A stretch of DNA of 64,000 bases from CAZKCI01 sp964584165 (GCA_964584165.1 CAZOYW010000001.1:88907-152906); one strand, 5' to 3'. Shown: positions 24,105 to 33,350, counted from the first letter of the stretch. Notes: generated by a model from the sequence alone, not told the origin. Numbers and translations: made by a program.

Positions 24105-24313
24105 TTTAATCGGCGGTGGAAATACCTCTGCTGCTCGACCAATCCCGAATATCCTCTGGGATTGTCGTTGTGATCAGCCAGAGACAGCAGCGTCTCGGTG
24201 AATCGCCTCGCCTGCTCGTCGGTCATTGCCGCCAGCTCCAGGGCTCGTTGCTCTTCAAGGCCGACAGCCGCTGCTTTCCACTGCTTGATCCATTTTTTCT
24301 CGTCGTTAGACAT
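24101..24313 (-). CDS. Small hypothetical protein paired with nucleotidyltransferase
   Basis: 70 residues from the ATG at 24313. It is charged and helical in appearance (MSNDEKKWIKQWKAAAVGL), with no domain I recognise. It overlaps the nucleotidyltransferase start (ATGA), so it is the upstream partner and could be an antitoxin. That role is inferred only from gene order and size. Confidence 0.55.
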   Translation of the reverse strand: MSNDEKKWIKQWKAAAVGLEEQRALELAAMTDEQARRFTETLLSLADHNDNPRGYSGLVEQQRYFHRRLK

Positions 24314-24360
24314 GGCCAAGGGATTCCACTTATTACCCGGTGCACACAAGAGATCAAATT

Positions 24361-24410
24361 GTCATCGCGAGGACCCCGAGCTTAAGCGAGGGGGACGAAG
24401 CAATCTCTTT
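24361..24410. repeat. Half copy of the MITE-like repeat
   Basis: gtcatcgcgaggaccccgag...gcaatctc matches the left arm of 21776-21882 in part. No right arm was seen. Confidence 0.7.
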
Positions 24411-24483
24411 CTGCCCGTTCACTTTGTTGTGATTATATCCATTTCCAGCCCCGAAATCCAGCGTGGACTGATTGGCTTTTCAG

Positions 24484-24520
24484 CTCCTTCAGCCTTCAGT
24501 CTTCAGCCTTCAGTCTTGGT
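24484..24520. repeat. GGCTGAA-family heptamer array
   Basis: cttcagc/cttcagt units at the 3' end of the Gfo/Idh gene, giving its TKTEG end and stop. Confidence 0.9.
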
Positions 24521-25600
24521 CATTTGGCATTTCTCTCTTACCCCGCTGGCGGCGGAGCGATAGGCCGCGTCGACTATCGAAAGCACCTCTAGCCCGTCCT
24601 CCCCCGTGATCGGCGGCGGCTTTCCTTCCTTTACGGCTTGAGCATAATCCTCGATGAAACGCCTCCGCTCCTCCACTCCCGCGCCGGTTGATCCGGTCTG
24701 GCGTTTGAGGCGGTGCCAACGATTAGGTGCGTAACTCCCTATCCGTTTCAGCGAAAAGACAGCCGGATCGGGATAGAGGATCACCTGGCCGTGCTCCCCC
24801 CAAATCCGCTGGATGGAGTTGGCAATCCTCGGATTGTCCTCATTACCGGCTCCGCGAACAGTGGAACCGGAGATGAATGTCCCGAAAGCGCCGCCGGCGA
24901 AACCAGCGAGGGCCGACAAGCTATCCTCTACGTCAGCCGGAATGATCCGGGTTTCCGCCCGGGCGATGATCCACTCGATTTCCCTTTCGGTCAGGTAGCG
25001 CAGGTAATCAAGGTAGTGCGAGAAGTTGTCGAGGAACATCCCGCCGCCGCTCTTGGCCGTCACTCCATGCCAGTCCGCCGACCCCTCCTGCCAGGTGTCC
25101 CGGCGGGACAACTTCCCCGAGCGGTCGCGGAGCATCGCGATCTCGGCTCCCATGAGATCGCCCAGACCGCCCGCCTCGATAAAACTCTTGGCCTCCCGGA
25201 TGACGGACCAGTAGCGCATGCAGTAGCAGACCGACAGGGCCACCCCGGCATCGGCGCAGGCCTGGACGATCCCCTTCCCGTCCGCGCGGTTCCGCCCCAT
25301 CGGCTTCTCCACGATCACGTGCTTCCCAGCCTTCGCTGCCTGGACGGCCAGGGGAGCGTGGAGATAGTGCGGCGTGCAGACGAAGACAGCCTCAACGGAT
25401 TTGTCGGAGAGGGCGCTGTCCAGCTCACGCGCGAAGGGGACGTCGTAGCGGCGCCCGAAGGCCTCGGCCGCCACCGGGTCGGCGTCGATGGCGTAAGCCA
25501 AGCGAGCACTTGCCGAGCGTGTAATGGCGGCGGCATTGGTTCGGGCTATCGCCCCACAACCAACGATCGCGATGCCGAGTTTGTCACTGGAAGAAGTCAT
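24503..25600 (-). CDS. Gfo/Idh/MocA-family oxidoreductase
   Basis: 365 residues. IAIVGCGAIARTNAAAI is the NAD(P)-binding loop and VIVEKPMGRNRADGK near residue 95 the EKP motif of this sugar dehydrogenase family. FLDNFSHYLDYLRYL carries the catalytic His region. Members oxidise sugar rings or act on nucleotide sugars. A second oxidoreductase of MDR type lies upstream; such pairs are common in polysaccharide loci. The last codons (TKTEG) are repeat-derived. Confidence 0.85.
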   Translation of the reverse strand: MTSSSDKLGIAIVGCGAIARTNAAAITRSASARLAYAIDADPVAAEAFGRRYDVPFARELDSALSDKSVEAVFVCTPHYLHAPLAVQAAKAGKHVIVEKPMGRNRADGKGIVQACADAGVALSVCYCMRYWSVIREAKSFIEAGGLGDLMGAEIAMLRDRSGKLSRRDTWQEGSADWHGVTAKSGGGMFLDNFSHYLDYLRYLTEREIEWIIARAETRIIPADVEDSLSALAGFAGGAFGTFISGSTVRGAGNEDNPRIANSIQRIWGEHGQVILYPDPAVFSLKRIGSYAPNRWHRLKRQTGSTGAGVEERRRFIEDYAQAVKEGKPPPITGEDGLEVLSIVDAAYRSAASGVREKCQMTKTEG

Positions 25601-25621
25601 CGATCCGGAAGCATCACATCA

Positions 25622-25668
25622 GCATAGCGCAAAGCGCAGAGCGCATAGCGCAAAGCGCCCGGCGGAAA
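25622..25668. repeat. Left inverted arm of S23 element A (GCGC heptamers)
   Basis: gcatagcgcaaagcgcagag followed by gcgcatagcgcaaagcgcccggcgg when read in parts. Its reverse complement, with variation, lies at 26093-26142. Confidence 0.9.
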
Positions 25669-25699
25669 GACAAACAGCGCATAGCGCCCGGCAACCCAA

Positions 25700-26062
25700 T
25701 CATTGCAGCGTCCTCTGGAATTTCGTTATCTGGCGACAGAGATGATCGAGCTTGTCTAATAACTCATCCTTCTCTCCCTCGCTGATAATCCCATTCCGAT
25801 GCAAAACGAATAGGATATTCGCATTTTCGAATGTGGAACGGCGCGAGATATTCAAGAAATTGCTAAACTCCTTGGGAGACACACTCCCGGACCCCTCCGC
25901 GATATTATTGGACATCGACAGGCCCGCGCCCCTGAGTTGATCCGCGAATCTAAACAGCTTCTTCTCCTCCAGTCGATTCGCTATTTGGAAAAGCTTGTCG
26001 GCAATGTCCATGGCCGATTTCCAAATCTCCAAGTCCTCAAAACGGAATTTTACTCTTCTCAT
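25700..26062 (-). CDS. S23-type four-helix-bundle protein A
   Basis: 120 residues from the ATG at 26062; the frame extends upstream into the repeat but the conserved start is MRRVKFRFEDLEIWK. The FEDLEIWK opening, the middle RGAGLSMSNNIAEGSGS and the long amphipathic helices are the pattern of the 23S rRNA-intervening-sequence protein family (PF05635-like; also Avd of retroelements). The biochemical role is unknown; basic helical pentamers bind nucleic acid in Avd. It lies between inverted GCGC heptamer arrays. Confidence 0.85.
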   Translation of the reverse strand: MRRVKFRFEDLEIWKSAMDIADKLFQIANRLEEKKLFRFADQLRGAGLSMSNNIAEGSGSVSPKEFSNFLNISRRSTFENANILFVLHRNGIISEGEKDELLDKLDHLCRQITKFQRTLQ

Positions 26063-26092
26063 TTCAGGTACCCCCCGGGGATCGGGAATTCG

Positions 26093-26142
26093 CCGCCAGG
26101 GCGCTATGCGCTTTGCGCTCTGCGCTTTGCTTTTTGCTTCCA
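26093..26142. repeat. Right inverted arm of S23 element A
   Basis: ccagggcgctatgcgctttg and further gcgctct/gcgcttt units. It also forms the 3' end of the MDR gene, encoding its KAKRRAQSA tail. Confidence 0.9.
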
Positions 26143-27216
26143 TTCGAATACAGCTCCTACCAAGCCGCTTTCTCCATCGGCGAACCGGCGATACACCTCC
26201 GAGGCTTGCTCCGGCTGAAATCGATGCGTTATCAGACTGGGAACGCGGACTTTATCGTCCTTGATCAGCCCTAAGAACTCGCCCGCCCGCTCCCGATACG
26301 AACTCCCCTCGGCTGCCAGATTCCGGATGTGAGCCCCTTTGACCGTGATCCCCTTATCGAAAACGATCCTCGGCCATTCGCTCTCGATTCCGTAGTCGGC
26401 GCTGGAACCGAGAAGAACCGTCCTCCCGCCGGGGCGGGTCATCCGGAGGGCGGTCTCGAAAGCCCCCGACGAACCGCTGGCGTCGATCACTTTGTCGGCA
26501 ATGTTCTCAGGCTCCCCTTCCCCGCCCAAAACCAAGAACGAATCCGCCCCATGTTCGAGCGAGAGTTGCTTTTTCGCCTCGGTCCGGGCCGCGGCAATCA
26601 CTTTCCCCGCACCCATAGCCTTGGCGATCTGGTTCGCGATCTGACCGATGATCCCCTGCCCCATCACCGCTACCGTTTCGCCGGGCGCGATCCCCGCCGC
26701 CCGGACGCCGACCAGGGCGATCACGCCGATCGTCACGAACGCCGCGTCCATCAAGTCCATCGCGTCCAATCCGTCCGTCAGTCTAACCAGATCTGAGACG
26801 GCCACGATGCTCGCGCTCGCATGCTTTACAATCCCCACCACCCTCTCTCCGACCCGAAAACCCTTCACCCCTCGCCCCACCGCCTTGACCATCCCCGCCC
26901 CGCTGTAACCCGGGAAGAAGGGGAATTCATGCCTGAAGTTGGGAAGGTTGAGGTAATAGGCCCTCTCCGTTCCCGGGCTGATCGCTGTTAGAAGAGCTTC
27001 GATCAAGACCTCCTCCGGTCCGGGACCCGGGGCATAGAACCTTTCAAATACCGCGTCCCCCAAACCGGGGAAGGCCACCCGCCGGCCGCCGACCACCCTC
27101 CGGCGGAGAAAAACTGCCTTGGCCGACGCCTTGAGCAGTTTTACCCAGGCAAGGTCGGAGGGCAGCCGGGCTGCGAGCTTGCCAAGACAGGTTTCGGAGA
27201 TGGAGTCGAGATTCAT
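26104..27216 (-). CDS. Zinc-type alcohol dehydrogenase-like (MDR) oxidoreductase
   Basis: 370 residues. ISPGTERAYYLN and FFPGYSGAGMVKAVGRGV show the GroES-like domain, while AVMGQGIIGQIANQIAKAMGA near residue 180 is the NAD(P)-binding loop. The catalytic zinc Cys/His set is not complete, as in the threonine-dehydrogenase-like group that pairs with Gfo/Idh enzymes in sugar pathways. The terminal KQKAKRRAQSA stretch is encoded by the inverted repeat arm, so the natural end was probably a few residues earlier. Confidence 0.8.
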   Translation of the reverse strand: MNLDSISETCLGKLAARLPSDLAWVKLLKASAKAVFLRRRVVGGRRVAFPGLGDAVFERFYAPGPGPEEVLIEALLTAISPGTERAYYLNLPNFRHEFPFFPGYSGAGMVKAVGRGVKGFRVGERVVGIVKHASASIVAVSDLVRLTDGLDAMDLMDAAFVTIGVIALVGVRAAGIAPGETVAVMGQGIIGQIANQIAKAMGAGKVIAAARTEAKKQLSLEHGADSFLVLGGEGEPENIADKVIDASGSSGAFETALRMTRPGGRTVLLGSSADYGIESEWPRIVFDKGITVKGAHIRNLAAEGSSYRERAGEFLGLIKDDKVRVPSLITHRFQPEQASEVYRRFADGESGLVGAVFEWKQKAKRRAQSA

Positions 27217-27235
27217 ACCAAGGCAACAAGAAAGG

Positions 27236-27300
27236 ATTCAGGATTCGGGGTTCAGGAAACCAGGGTTCAGGATTTAGTGTTCAGGGTTCAGGGTTCAGCG
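27236..27300. repeat. GGTTCAG heptamer array
   Basis: ggattcaggattcggggttcagg and cagggttcagggttcagcg, same family as CCCTGAA elsewhere, upstream of the MDR gene. Confidence 0.85.
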
Positions 27301-27304
27301 GCGT

Positions 27305-27400
27305 CGAGCTTGCCCTGAGCGTAGTCGAAGGGCCGCGATCCAAGTTAGCCCGAATCGGGGCGGGGACGCCCCTCCCACAGTCTCGTCTGTTCTTGGCTGC
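27305..27400. repeat. Palindrome cttgccctgagcgtag...cgaagg plus REP-like copy
   Basis: 27305-27335 carries the gtcgagcttgccctgagcg type palindrome widely dispersed in bacteria. 27336-27400 holds an inverted gtgggag...gcgatcc element. Confidence 0.7.
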
Positions 27401-27422
27401 CTGCCTGCCAACGCAGGTCGTT

Positions 27423-27462
27423 TCCCCATCCCTCATGCCCCATATCTCATACCCCATCCCGC
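27423..27462. repeat. CCCCATA-type heptamer array
   Basis: ccccatc, cctcatg, ccccata, tctcata, ccccatc: five 7-bp units. They cover the 3' end of the GT4 gene and mark one border of the repeat-free block. Confidence 0.85.
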
Positions 27463-28604
27463 TTCCTCATGATAACCCTCTCGCATACTTCGTGCAGCCT
27501 CTCAGCCCTATTCTCCCAGTTCAACTCCTTGATCACGCGCTCGCGGCCTTGCTCCCCTAACCTTCGGGCAAGCTGCGAGTCACCAAGTAGCCTTACCACC
27601 GTTCTCGCGATGTCATCCACATCCTCCGGCGTAACCAGCATACCAGTCACACCATCTACCACTGCATCCGGAACCCCCCCTGATCTTCCTCCGATCACGG
27701 CTTTCCCACAGGCGTTGGCCTCGATAAACGCGATTCCGAACCCCTCAACGTCGCTTCTCTCGGGGATCATCCGGCTGGCCATTATGAAGACATCGCAAAG
27801 ATTATAGAACTCTCTCAACCTTCCCCGATTGTTGATATCGGTAAAAAAACGCACTTGCCCGGCGACGCCGAGATTGCGCGCTAAGGCGCGCAGAGAGCCC
27901 TCCTCTCTTCCCCGCCCAACAATGCAGTAGACAACATCGGGAATGCGTTCCCTGATCGCGGGAAGAGCGCGTATCACCACGTCATGGCCCTTGTGCATCT
28001 GCAAGTTGGCTACGGTCAGAAGAATTCGCTTGCTCTCCAAACCATGATGTTGCCGAATTCGATCGATCTCCTCAGAAGGCAGTGGGTAGAAGATTGCAGG
28101 ATCTGCGGCGTGATTGATCACTTCGATCCGCGCGGGATCGATTCCGCGCTCTAATAGCAGCTTCCCCGTATAACTGCTGTTGGGCAGAATCGCGTCGGCC
28201 GCTTGGAGGGCCAATAGCGGTTTATCCCAACGATATGTCCCTAGTCGGAGTATTTCCGTTCCGTGGGCATAAAGGAGCATCGGCACTCGAAGGACTTTTT
28301 TTAGATACAATCCAACATTGCTGCACCATAATGATCCGGCAACAATGATCGTAGGCGAGAAACTGAATTTGGCCCACGCCGCCAAACGCACGGCCGAAAA
28401 AGACTGGAGTATCTTGTTACGCTCACCGAAGATGGGCGAATAGCGGTGCGAATATTTGGAAGAAGGGAGAGCGTTCCTCACGTTGCTTAGAACCGCGATA
28501 CTATCAGCCCTGAGATTGACGGCGGCATAATATACCACCGTCCCAGTCCCCCCCGGCATAGGCGGAAATTCGTCTCCGGCGATGAATAATACATTCAGCT
28601 TCAT
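27447..28604 (-). CDS. GT4-family glycosyltransferase
   Basis: 385 residues. MPGGTGTVVYYAAVNL near the start, LLTVANLQMHKGHDVVIRAL near 190 and EGFGIAFIEANACGKAVIGGRSGGVPDAV near 290 are the donor-site and E-x7-E-like motifs of GT-B family 4 enzymes. It adds a sugar to a lipid-linked acceptor at the cytoplasmic face; the donor is unknown. It is the last gene of the operon that begins at 39254 and lies next to the border of repeat-rich DNA. Confidence 0.9.
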   Translation of the reverse strand: MKLNVLFIAGDEFPPMPGGTGTVVYYAAVNLRADSIAVLSNVRNALPSSKYSHRYSPIFGERNKILQSFSAVRLAAWAKFSFSPTIIVAGSLWCSNVGLYLKKVLRVPMLLYAHGTEILRLGTYRWDKPLLALQAADAILPNSSYTGKLLLERGIDPARIEVINHAADPAIFYPLPSEEIDRIRQHHGLESKRILLTVANLQMHKGHDVVIRALPAIRERIPDVVYCIVGRGREEGSLRALARNLGVAGQVRFFTDINNRGRLREFYNLCDVFIMASRMIPERSDVEGFGIAFIEANACGKAVIGGRSGGVPDAVVDGVTGMLVTPEDVDDIARTVVRLLGDSQLARRLGEQGRERVIKELNWENRAERLHEVCERVIMRKRDGV

Positions 28605-28741
28605 CGTTAGCTCTCATCCCTTCTATGGGATATATTCTCGGCCGGCATGGTCATCATAGCGAAATGCTGTCTTGCTTCGCATGAATAATATGTTATTCAG
28701 GGACAAGCAACGACGATATTCCGCCGTTCGGCCCATTCACA

Positions 28742-29650
28742 TCACGCTACCCGAACGCCGGCGGCGATGCTCTCCAACAACCTCTCCTTCGGGGCGAACA
28801 GATAATTCATATCGACGCCATCCCCGATGATGGACGCCCTTGGCATAAGCAGGTCGCCGGATATCCAATAATATGCATAATTATAACTTTTCATAATGCA
28901 TTGCAGATCTTCGCCTGACTTTCCCGGCAAGACCTCACAAATGATGAAGGGTCGGCATTTTTCTAACGTCGAGATCGCCCCTTGTAGGACCCTCGGTTCC
29001 GTCGTTTCGGTGTCGATCTTGATCAGATCTACCTTGTCGATCCCCCGGGTCGATATAAATGTATCTAGCTTGACCTGAGCTACTGGGATTGCCACGGGAG
29101 GGCTTTTGTGCGGCGGCGACATTGAGTTGGTAGTCGCACCGGAAGGGATCATTCCCGGCGGTATAAATAGACGGACTTCGCCATCATAGTCGCCCACTGC
29201 CAGACAATGGGGCTGGCAATTCCGAAAGCCATTCAGGCGTATGTTCCTCTCCAGGGCTTGAAATATCCTGGGGACCGGCTCGAATGCGTAGACTTGACGG
29301 CAGCTGTTTTCCGCAGCGGCAATCAGGGCATATAATCCCGTATTGGCGCCGATATCTATAAAGACATCGGCCCGACTCAACAGACGCAAGAACAGCCTAA
29401 TAGTGCCCGGCTCATAGCCGCCGAGGCCGTTCCAGTAAAGAGACGATGTTACATAGTCATAGCCGTCCGTTTTGAGTCTTACCCTATGTCCGTTCGGTAA
29501 GGATATGCCGACTCGGCCAACAACGGGTATTCGGCGAAGGTATTCCTCGGGGATGAACGGCGCCCAGGGGCGGACCAGACGCATCAGCATCCGCTTCGAT
29601 CCAAAGGCCACTTTGCTACGATAGCCGGTCAAGAATGCCCGAGCTTTCAT
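28742..29650 (-). CDS. FkbM-family methyltransferase
   Basis: 302 residues. DVFIDIGANTGLYALIAAA near residue 85 is SAM motif I, VYAFEPVPRIFQALERNI motif II and DLIKIDTETTEPRVLQGA the FkbM hallmark. The family O-methylates sugars or polyketides. It follows a run of glycosyltransferase genes, so O-methylation of the glycan is likely. Base composition is AT-richer than in genes outside 27-39 kb. Confidence 0.88.
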   Translation of the reverse strand: MKARAFLTGYRSKVAFGSKRMLMRLVRPWAPFIPEEYLRRIPVVGRVGISLPNGHRVRLKTDGYDYVTSSLYWNGLGGYEPGTIRLFLRLLSRADVFIDIGANTGLYALIAAAENSCRQVYAFEPVPRIFQALERNIRLNGFRNCQPHCLAVGDYDGEVRLFIPPGMIPSGATTNSMSPPHKSPPVAIPVAQVKLDTFISTRGIDKVDLIKIDTETTEPRVLQGAISTLEKCRPFIICEVLPGKSGEDLQCIMKSYNYAYYWISGDLLMPRASIIGDGVDMNYLFAPKERLLESIAAGVRVA

Positions 29651-29686
29651 CTATGCTGCCATGATCGCGCAGTCAATGGATCGCTA

Positions 29687-30679
29687 CTATTGCCTATGCA
29701 CATTGATTCGCTTCCTGAACATGAGGTATAGATCAATAATATTGCATAAATACTTGGAACATGACTTGGGGACGATTCGCCTGCGGCAGAATATATTATC
29801 GAACATAGCCCGGCACACCATACCCGCCCTCGCTCCATCGCCCGCATTTATATATTCCTCATACAGCCATATCATTCTTTTCGAGATATAATATATTGCA
29901 ATCAGATATTTCGCTAATCCGTAATTATTTCTATAAACGCGCGCCAGATTCCTGTAGCCTGCATATATCTTCTCGTTTGAAGTCGTATCCGCCATCCCCG
30001 GAGTCTGAAATCCCTTATGATATATGATTGCCGACGGAACCCAGCATATCGAATACCCCGCCTTACGGACCCTCAACGAGTAGTCATAATCTTCCCCACC
30101 GATCGCGCCCATGTTCTCATCTAAATATCCCACATCGTTCAAGATTCTAGTAGCAATGCATGAAGCTCCTCCGAAAGCCCACTGGGAATATTCGCATGGC
30201 AGATGCTTAACGACTTTAACATTATCCATTTTGTGCGTTGTCAGAAATCCTTCCTTAAACTTGAATATCCCTCCCCCCGAATATACGATTGATGGAGTAT
30301 CGTAATAACATAGCGTAGCTACAGATATCCCAACCTTGATATCGCATTTGAATCCATCCAGAATCTTACCGATGAAATCCTGACCTACGACCATGTCGTC
30401 ATCAAGGAACTGGACATAATCATATCCCCGACCAATTCCATACTCGAGCCCTTGGTTGCGACCGCCAGCGCAGCCTCGGTTTATGCTATTAGCGATAACA
30501 TCGACTTCTGGGAACTCCTGCTTCATCGTGGCAATGGTACCGTCTGTTGAGCCGTTGTCCACAACCAGGATACCCGATGGGTTCGGGTTGGTTAATCGAA
30601 GTGATTTGAGACACTCCTTGAGATCGCAGATGCGATTGCGCGTGACAATCGCAACCAAAATATTGAGCCTATCCGTCAT
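29687..30679 (-). CDS. Family 2 glycosyltransferase (rhamnosyltransferase-like)
   Basis: 330 residues. ILVAIVTRNRICDLKECLKS, LVVDNGSTDGT, GGRNQGLEYG and FLDDDMVVG form the GT-A core. The NRGCAGGRNQG pattern is common in rhamnosyl/galactofuranosyltransferases. A later GGEDYDYSLRVRKAGY gives the ED acceptor motif. UDP-galactopyranose mutase is encoded elsewhere in the window, so galactofuranose is a possible donor sugar. It lies in a tight operon. Confidence 0.88.
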   Translation of the reverse strand: MTDRLNILVAIVTRNRICDLKECLKSLRLTNPNPSGILVVDNGSTDGTIATMKQEFPEVDVIANSINRGCAGGRNQGLEYGIGRGYDYVQFLDDDMVVGQDFIGKILDGFKCDIKVGISVATLCYYDTPSIVYSGGGIFKFKEGFLTTHKMDNVKVVKHLPCEYSQWAFGGASCIATRILNDVGYLDENMGAIGGEDYDYSLRVRKAGYSICWVPSAIIYHKGFQTPGMADTTSNEKIYAGYRNLARVYRNNYGLAKYLIAIYYISKRMIWLYEEYINAGDGARAGMVCRAMFDNIFCRRRIVPKSCSKYLCNIIDLYLMFRKRINVHRQ

Positions 30680-30704
30680 CGATTATGCGACTTAACGGCG
30701 AGAT

Positions 30705-31724
30705 TCATTGGCATTTCAGAGATCTAACGGCCCGCCGCAAGGTGGGTGGGCTAAATGCTCCAACCAGCATTTTCCAGCCTTCCCGGGGGAATCGCAGCGG
30801 AGAGGAGACAAGCGATCGCACCAGCAGTCTCCTAGCCCCCAAATACGATTCCTCATAATAGAGTTTTCGTCCCCAGAAATATCTGCCGTCAACCTCATGG
30901 AACTGCCTGCCCCTGCTCATATGATCTCGAACATAGCGATCAATATAGTTGCGAGCGAATGTCTCCGATTCTTCTCGAGACATCGCCAAGAGAGAATCGC
31001 CCCCTCGCGTCCGTCTTTCCATCGCGAGCTTTCGAATCAATTCGGCTTCTGCATCCTGCATTAATTTATGCTTAACACTGATCCCTCCGACGCTAAGGCG
31101 CCACTTGTATAATGGCTCCGGAATATTGGCCACCCGATAGTGTTCCGATATACGCAATATCAAATCGTAATCGTGAGCATATTTAAATTCTTCACGGTAA
31201 TCTCCGACAATACCCAGACATGAGCGCCTGAACATCACACTGCCGTGGGTGAAGCAGTTATGCCTGACCAATGCCTGCGCTAGTTCTCGGCTCTCGCATA
31301 TGGTCCTGGCCAATCCGATCTTCTCGCCCTTCCCATCGATAATATATGTATATGATCCGACTAGCCCGACTTCATTATTGGTATCGAGATATGAGACTTG
31401 CCTCTGCAGGCGTTCCGGAAGAGAAATATCGCCGGCATCCATAACCGCGATGTATGGCGCGCAAGCGACGGCCAGCGCGCGGTTGCGGGAACGGGGAACG
31501 CCCTGATTATCCTGATTGACTATCAATCGTATGCGACTATCGCCAAACGACCGGATTATTGCCAGAGTTCGGTCGCTGGAACCGTCGTCGGCGACAATCA
31601 ACTCAAAGTCCCGAAATGTCTGCTGCAAAACACTCTGGATAGCCCGCTCGATATATCGCTCTTCATTATATGCTGCGATAACGACCGACACTCTCGCAGC
31701 GCCCACTCCACCATTGTCTCTCAT
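30705..31724 (-). CDS. Family 2 glycosyltransferase
   Basis: 339 residues. VSVVIAAYNEERYIERAIQS, VADDGSSDRT and VMDAGDISLPERL are the GT-A core; the DAGD triad replaces the more common DADD. The middle AHDYDLILRISEHYR gives the acceptor-side region. Probably cytoplasmic and peripheral. It is spaced 25 bp from the following GT2 gene and belongs to the same operon. Confidence 0.87.
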   Translation of the reverse strand: MRDNGGVGAARVSVVIAAYNEERYIERAIQSVLQQTFRDFELIVADDGSSDRTLAIIRSFGDSRIRLIVNQDNQGVPRSRNRALAVACAPYIAVMDAGDISLPERLQRQVSYLDTNNEVGLVGSYTYIIDGKGEKIGLARTICESRELAQALVRHNCFTHGSVMFRRSCLGIVGDYREEFKYAHDYDLILRISEHYRVANIPEPLYKWRLSVGGISVKHKLMQDAEAELIRKLAMERRTRGGDSLLAMSREESETFARNYIDRYVRDHMSRGRQFHEVDGRYFWGRKLYYEESYLGARRLLVRSLVSSPLRFPREGWKMLVGAFSPPTLRRAVRSLKCQ

Positions 31725-31757
31725 CGTCGCGTTCCAGTTGGGCGGGGATCGCTCGCC

Positions 31758-32693
31758 CTATTCCCCCCGAACCCATTCCCGGACCTGCCCCCAGCCCCGG
31801 GCCAAGCTCCAGACATTTCTATAAAGCGCGTTACGCCCGGCGACGCATCCGACGCACAGGGCGCGCAACGTTTCCAGGCCGAGCCGACGCATATGCCAGT
31901 TGGGCAGCCAGAAAGTCCACCGCGAAGCGGCCGGTTTATCAATCGCGCCACCGATGGCGTCGCTTCGCCCGCACCCGTATCCATGCTGGACAATAAAGGG
32001 CAGCCTGAGCCGAGCGGAGGCGGTATGATGCCTTACGACCGCATGGGGAAGGTATACGCCGACCCGCCCCTTGCTCATCAAGGCGCGCAGCAAATCGGCC
32101 TCTTCATGGCAAAGTCGCCCGCGTTCGTTGACCCCGAGATCGGTCCGGAACGGCCTCTCGATCAGATGAGACCGCCGAACGGAGAAATTCGCCCCAAAGG
32201 GATATTCGTGCGGCGGCGAGTAGAGGCGGGGTTGTTCCCCCATCCTTTGGCTTACGCACACGCCCGACAACGTTCCATATTCCAGTTCGTCCGTCAACCA
32301 GGACGGCCTGCCCCCTTCGTAGGTGGGGATGATCTTGCCTCCGAAGAAGGCCGCTTCGGGATACCGGCACATGCCTTCCGCGTATGCCTCCAGCCATTGC
32401 GGTTCGACCTCTACGTCATCGTCCGTATAAGCGACCAGAGTCCCTCCGGCCGCCCGGGCCCCGGTATTGCGAGCCCGGCTCAATCCGGGGAGTGGTTCTT
32501 CCACCAGACGCAGCGGCAATCGGGACGCGAATTCATTCGCTACTCGCGTGGTGTCGTCGCGGCAAGCGCTAGCGACTACGAGCAGCTCCCATCGGAGCCC
32601 CGCCGTTGCCTGCAGGGCGCAGCAGCTCTCCAGCATCCTCCTCAGCGATTCGGAGCGGTTATGGGTGCAGACGATCACGGAGATATCGGCCAT
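31758..32693 (-). CDS. Family 2 glycosyltransferase
   Basis: 311 residues from the ATG at 32693 (GAGGG lies 11 nt upstream; a GTG 9 bp further out is too close to it). ISVIVCTHNRSESLRRMLES, GLSRARNTGARAA and AYTDDDVEVEPQWL (DDD) form the catalytic core. EEADLLRALMSKG is an ED-like acceptor segment. The product resembles cellulose-synthase-like and rhamnosyl families; donor unknown. Confidence 0.87.
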   Translation of the reverse strand: MADISVIVCTHNRSESLRRMLESCCALQATAGLRWELLVVASACRDDTTRVANEFASRLPLRLVEEPLPGLSRARNTGARAAGGTLVAYTDDDVEVEPQWLEAYAEGMCRYPEAAFFGGKIIPTYEGGRPSWLTDELEYGTLSGVCVSQRMGEQPRLYSPPHEYPFGANFSVRRSHLIERPFRTDLGVNERGRLCHEEADLLRALMSKGRVGVYLPHAVVRHHTASARLRLPFIVQHGYGCGRSDAIGGAIDKPAASRWTFWLPNWHMRRLGLETLRALCVGCVAGRNALYRNVWSLARGWGQVREWVRGE

Positions 32694-32708
32694 AACGGAC
32701 ACGCCCTC

Positions 32709-33350
32709 TTATCTCGAGGACGGCTCTTGCTCCTTCGCCCGCATTCGGTATCCTGACAACCAGCCAGCGATAAAGGCCGCCTGCTTCTCGCGAATGGGCT
32801 CGCGAAAATGAACATGATCACAGTAGATATCGCCCCCCAGATTGAGCGTAAAACCGCACAGATCGACCACGGGAACTCCCCGTTTTTCCATCACCCGATC
32901 CGCCACCCGGTTATACTCCATGCGGTCGGCAGAATAGCGATGGAAGTCCAAACCGGCTCGATTGTGCCTAACCTCATCAAACGGCGTCGTAGTGATCCAG
33001 ACTGGCCGAGGACGGCGCCTTCCCAGCGTCTCGAGAATGGCTTCGAGGTTGTTCTCGTATTGACCGATCGGCACCTGTTTCCGGCCCGAGCGAGAATCGG
33101 TCTTGATGTCATGGAGGCCGCAATTGAGCAGCATAATATCCGCGTCGATGCCTCCGGCCCTTGCTTTCGCTCTCAGGAAGGAAAGCACCATCGCTGAATC
33201 GCCGCCGTTCGCTCCCTGCGGATTGTCCAGGTTAAGCAGTGCTTCTTCTTCCCCCTCTTTTCTTGAATACTCCATACCGCCCTGCAAATACGCTTTGAGA
33301 AAGGGGCCGTAGTGCAGAGAGATACTATCACCGAGAATGTAAATCTTCAC
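32709..33350 (-). CDS. SGNH/GDSL hydrolase
   Basis: 213 residues starting at a GTG (33350). YILGDSISLHYG is block I with Ser9-type nucleophile, NGGDSAMVL and LLNCGLHDIK are blocks II and III, and DHVHFREP carries the catalytic Asp and His. Cytoplasmic by absence of a signal peptide. It may deacylate glycan or lipid intermediates. It follows a truncated methyltransferase and is translated in the same direction. Confidence 0.83.
   Translation of the reverse strand: MKIYILGDSISLHYGPFLKAYLQGGMEYSRKEGEEEALLNLDNPQGANGGDSAMVLSFLRAKARAGGIDADIMLLNCGLHDIKTDSRSGRKQVPIGQYENNLEAILETLGRRRPRPVWITTTPFDEVRHNRAGLDFHRYSADRMEYNRVADRVMEKRGVPVVDLCGFTLNLGGDIYCDHVHFREPIREKQAAFIAGWLSGYRMRAKEQEPSSR

Noticed and set aside
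31398..32756. Plus-strand frame of 452 codons
   Set aside because: Overlaps two convincing GT2 genes on the other strand and has no motif.
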